The notes under the pieces are model-generated. The model did no database searches. It had not been told where the DNA came from and worked only from the letters and a program-made list of their open reading frames with translations. From Eximiradius proteiniborus (GTDB lineage Bacteria > Bacteroidota > Ignavibacteria > Kapaibacteriales > UBA2268), in NCBI GenBank assembly GCA_026415495.1, contig JAOAGZ010000016.1, forward strand, positions 1-41,581: a DNA stretch of 41,581 nucleotides, in the 5' to 3' direction. The position numbers and the translations under genes were made by a program. Position 1 is the stretch's first letter. Each line of letters begins with the position of its first letter. Below are positions 40,159 to 41,581 of the stretch, piece after piece.

Positions 40159-40166
40159 TAATTTTG
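40159..40166 (+). promoter_or_regulatory. Putative -7 element TAATTTTG upstream of serC
   Basis: TAnnTTTG match 32 nt upstream of the start codon. Confidence 0.35.
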
Positions 40167-40197
40167 AAAACATTTTGACCATTTATTGGAGAAAATT

Positions 40198-41283
40198 ATG
40201 AATAGAGCTTTTAATTTTAGTGCTGGTCCAGCTGTCCTACCTTATGAAGTTTTGCAAGAAGCTAGTCAAGCCGCTTTGGACTTTAATGGTTTAGGTATGT
40301 CTATTATGGAAATGAGCCATCGCTCTAAGGAATATGATGCTGTAATTAAAGAAGCTCAAGCAGATTGTTTGAAGATAATGAACTTGTCAGAGGAAGAATA
40401 TAGCGTTCTTTTCCTTGGTGGTGGTGCAAGTTTACAGTTCTATATGGTTCCTGCTAATTTTTTAATCAATAAAGCTAATTATGTGCTTACTGGTGTTTGG
40501 GCAAAAAAAGCTTCTAAAGAAGCTAAGTTTGTTGGAAACACTAATATTATCGCAAGCTCAGAAGATAAAAATTTCAATTATATCCCGAAAAATATTCAAG
40601 TTGAGCAAGATGCTGATTACGTCCATATTACTACAAATAACACTATTTACGGAACTGAATATAAAGAAAATCACATTCCAAATACTGGCAATGTGCCACT
40701 TGTTGCTGATATGTCGTCAGATTTATTTGCTATTCAACGTGATTTTTCAAAATATAACTTGATATATGCTGGTGCTCAAAAGAATATCGGTCCGGCTGGT
40801 GTTACCTTAGTAGTTATTAAAAAATCCTGGCTCGAGAAAGGCAGAAAAGAACTTCCAACAATGATTAATTATGAAACTCACGTTAAAGAAGCTTCGATGT
40901 TCAATACTCCTCCTTGTTTCCCGGTTTATGTTGTTGGTCGCACATTCAAGTGGATTTTGAAGCAAGGACTTGAAGCAATCGAAGCAAATAACTACAAAAA
41001 AGCAAATCTTTTATATGATTTTATGGATGCAAATAGCGACTTCTACAAGCCGACTGTTACTGACAAAGAAGATCGCTCTCTGATGAACGTTACATTTAAT
41101 CTAAATACACCAGAGTTAGAAGCCAAATTTATCGAAGAGGCTAAAAAACGCCACAATATGACAAACCTGAAAGGTCATAGAAGTGTTGGTGGTGTACGCG
41201 CTTCAATATATAATGCTTGTCCAATAGAGTGGGTCGAAGCATTAGTGCGTTTTATGGAAGAATTTATGAAAGAGAATAAATAA
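40198..41283 (+). CDS. serC: Phosphoserine aminotransferase
   Basis: NRAFNFSAGPAVLPYEVLQEA, GLGMSIMEMSHRSKEY, LFLGGGASLQFYMVP, YAGAQKNIGPAGVTLVV; ATG at 40198 with ggag RBS preferred over TTG at 40186. Confidence 0.95.
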   Translation: MNRAFNFSAGPAVLPYEVLQEASQAALDFNGLGMSIMEMSHRSKEYDAVIKEAQADCLKIMNLSEEEYSVLFLGGGASLQFYMVPANFLINKANYVLTGVWAKKASKEAKFVGNTNIIASSEDKNFNYIPKNIQVEQDADYVHITTNNTIYGTEYKENHIPNTGNVPLVADMSSDLFAIQRDFSKYNLIYAGAQKNIGPAGVTLVVIKKSWLEKGRKELPTMINYETHVKEASMFNTPPCFPVYVVGRTFKWILKQGLEAIEANNYKKANLLYDFMDANSDFYKPTVTDKEDRSLMNVTFNLNTPELEAKFIEEAKKRHNMTNLKGHRSVGGVRASIYNACPIEWVEALVRFMEEFMKENK

Positions 41284-41305
41284 TTCTTTTGATTTTTAAT
41301 ATATT

Positions 41306-41345
41306 AATCGGGTTCGGTTGCCTTCTACACACTGAACCCGATTTA
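41306..41345 (+). terminator. Intrinsic terminator after serC
   Basis: aatcgggttcggt ... actgaacccgattt inverted repeat. Confidence 0.75.
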
Positions 41346-41366
41346 ATTTAAATATGAGAGGGAAAA

Positions 41367-41581
41367 ATGAACCTTGTAGCAATTGTTGGACGTCCAAATG
41401 TAGGGAAATCTACACTTTTTAACCGCCTTGTTGGGCAAAGACAAGCAATTGTGGAAGATACGCCTGGGGTTACTCGCGATAGAATATATGGCTATTCCGA
41501 ATGGAATGGTAAAAGATTTATGCTTGTCGATACAGGTGGATTTATTCCCGGAAGTGAAGATGTGATGGAGCGATCAGTTCG
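41367..41581 (+). CDS. der: Ribosome biogenesis GTPase Der/EngA, N-terminal part (runs off window)
   Basis: [59 protein letters not shown]. Confidence 0.95.
   Translation, partial: MNLVAIVGRPNVGKSTLFNRLVGQRQAIVEDTPGVTRDRIYGYSEWNGKRFMLVDTGGFIPGSEDVMERSV

Overview
AT-rich bacterial chromosomal window, probably Bacteroidota/Chlorobi-group (Ignavibacteria- or Kapabacteria-like). This rests on a T9SS-like sorting tail, TAnnTTTG-type promoters, a carboxypeptidase-regulatory-domain TonB receptor, and a split atp operon. Gene order: 5'-truncated fabG(-) fused head-to-head to 5'-truncated mtaB(+); metalloprotease/beta-propeller/Omp85-like outer-membrane protein; dacB; exported endonuclease I; rlmD; DtxR-family repressor; tRNA-Leu(GAG); TonB-dependent receptor; MATE transporter; poly-HAMP chemoreceptor plus cheW; three-gene [FeFe]-hydrogenase (hydCBA); thrS, SpoIIE-type phosphatase and ybaK; secreted hypothetical; receiver protein, LEA-type lipoprotein and CorC-like CBS protein; M16 peptidase, mrp and nifU-like; atpI?-atpB-E-F-H-A-rfaD-atpG; CaiB/BaiF CoA-transferase; tRNA-Leu(UAA); serC; start of der. 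No CRISPR array, phage or transposase was seen. Strongest leads: a minimal HydABC without the HydB ferredoxin tail, an exact 273-bp-period HAMP array with near-identical DNA blocks, an atp operon carrying rfaD and an atpE/atpF hairpin whose pairing favours the operon-sense RNA, and a likely chimeric or rearranged junction near position 150. No clearly undescribed multi-gene system is evident. All calls come from reading the sequence, without database searches.
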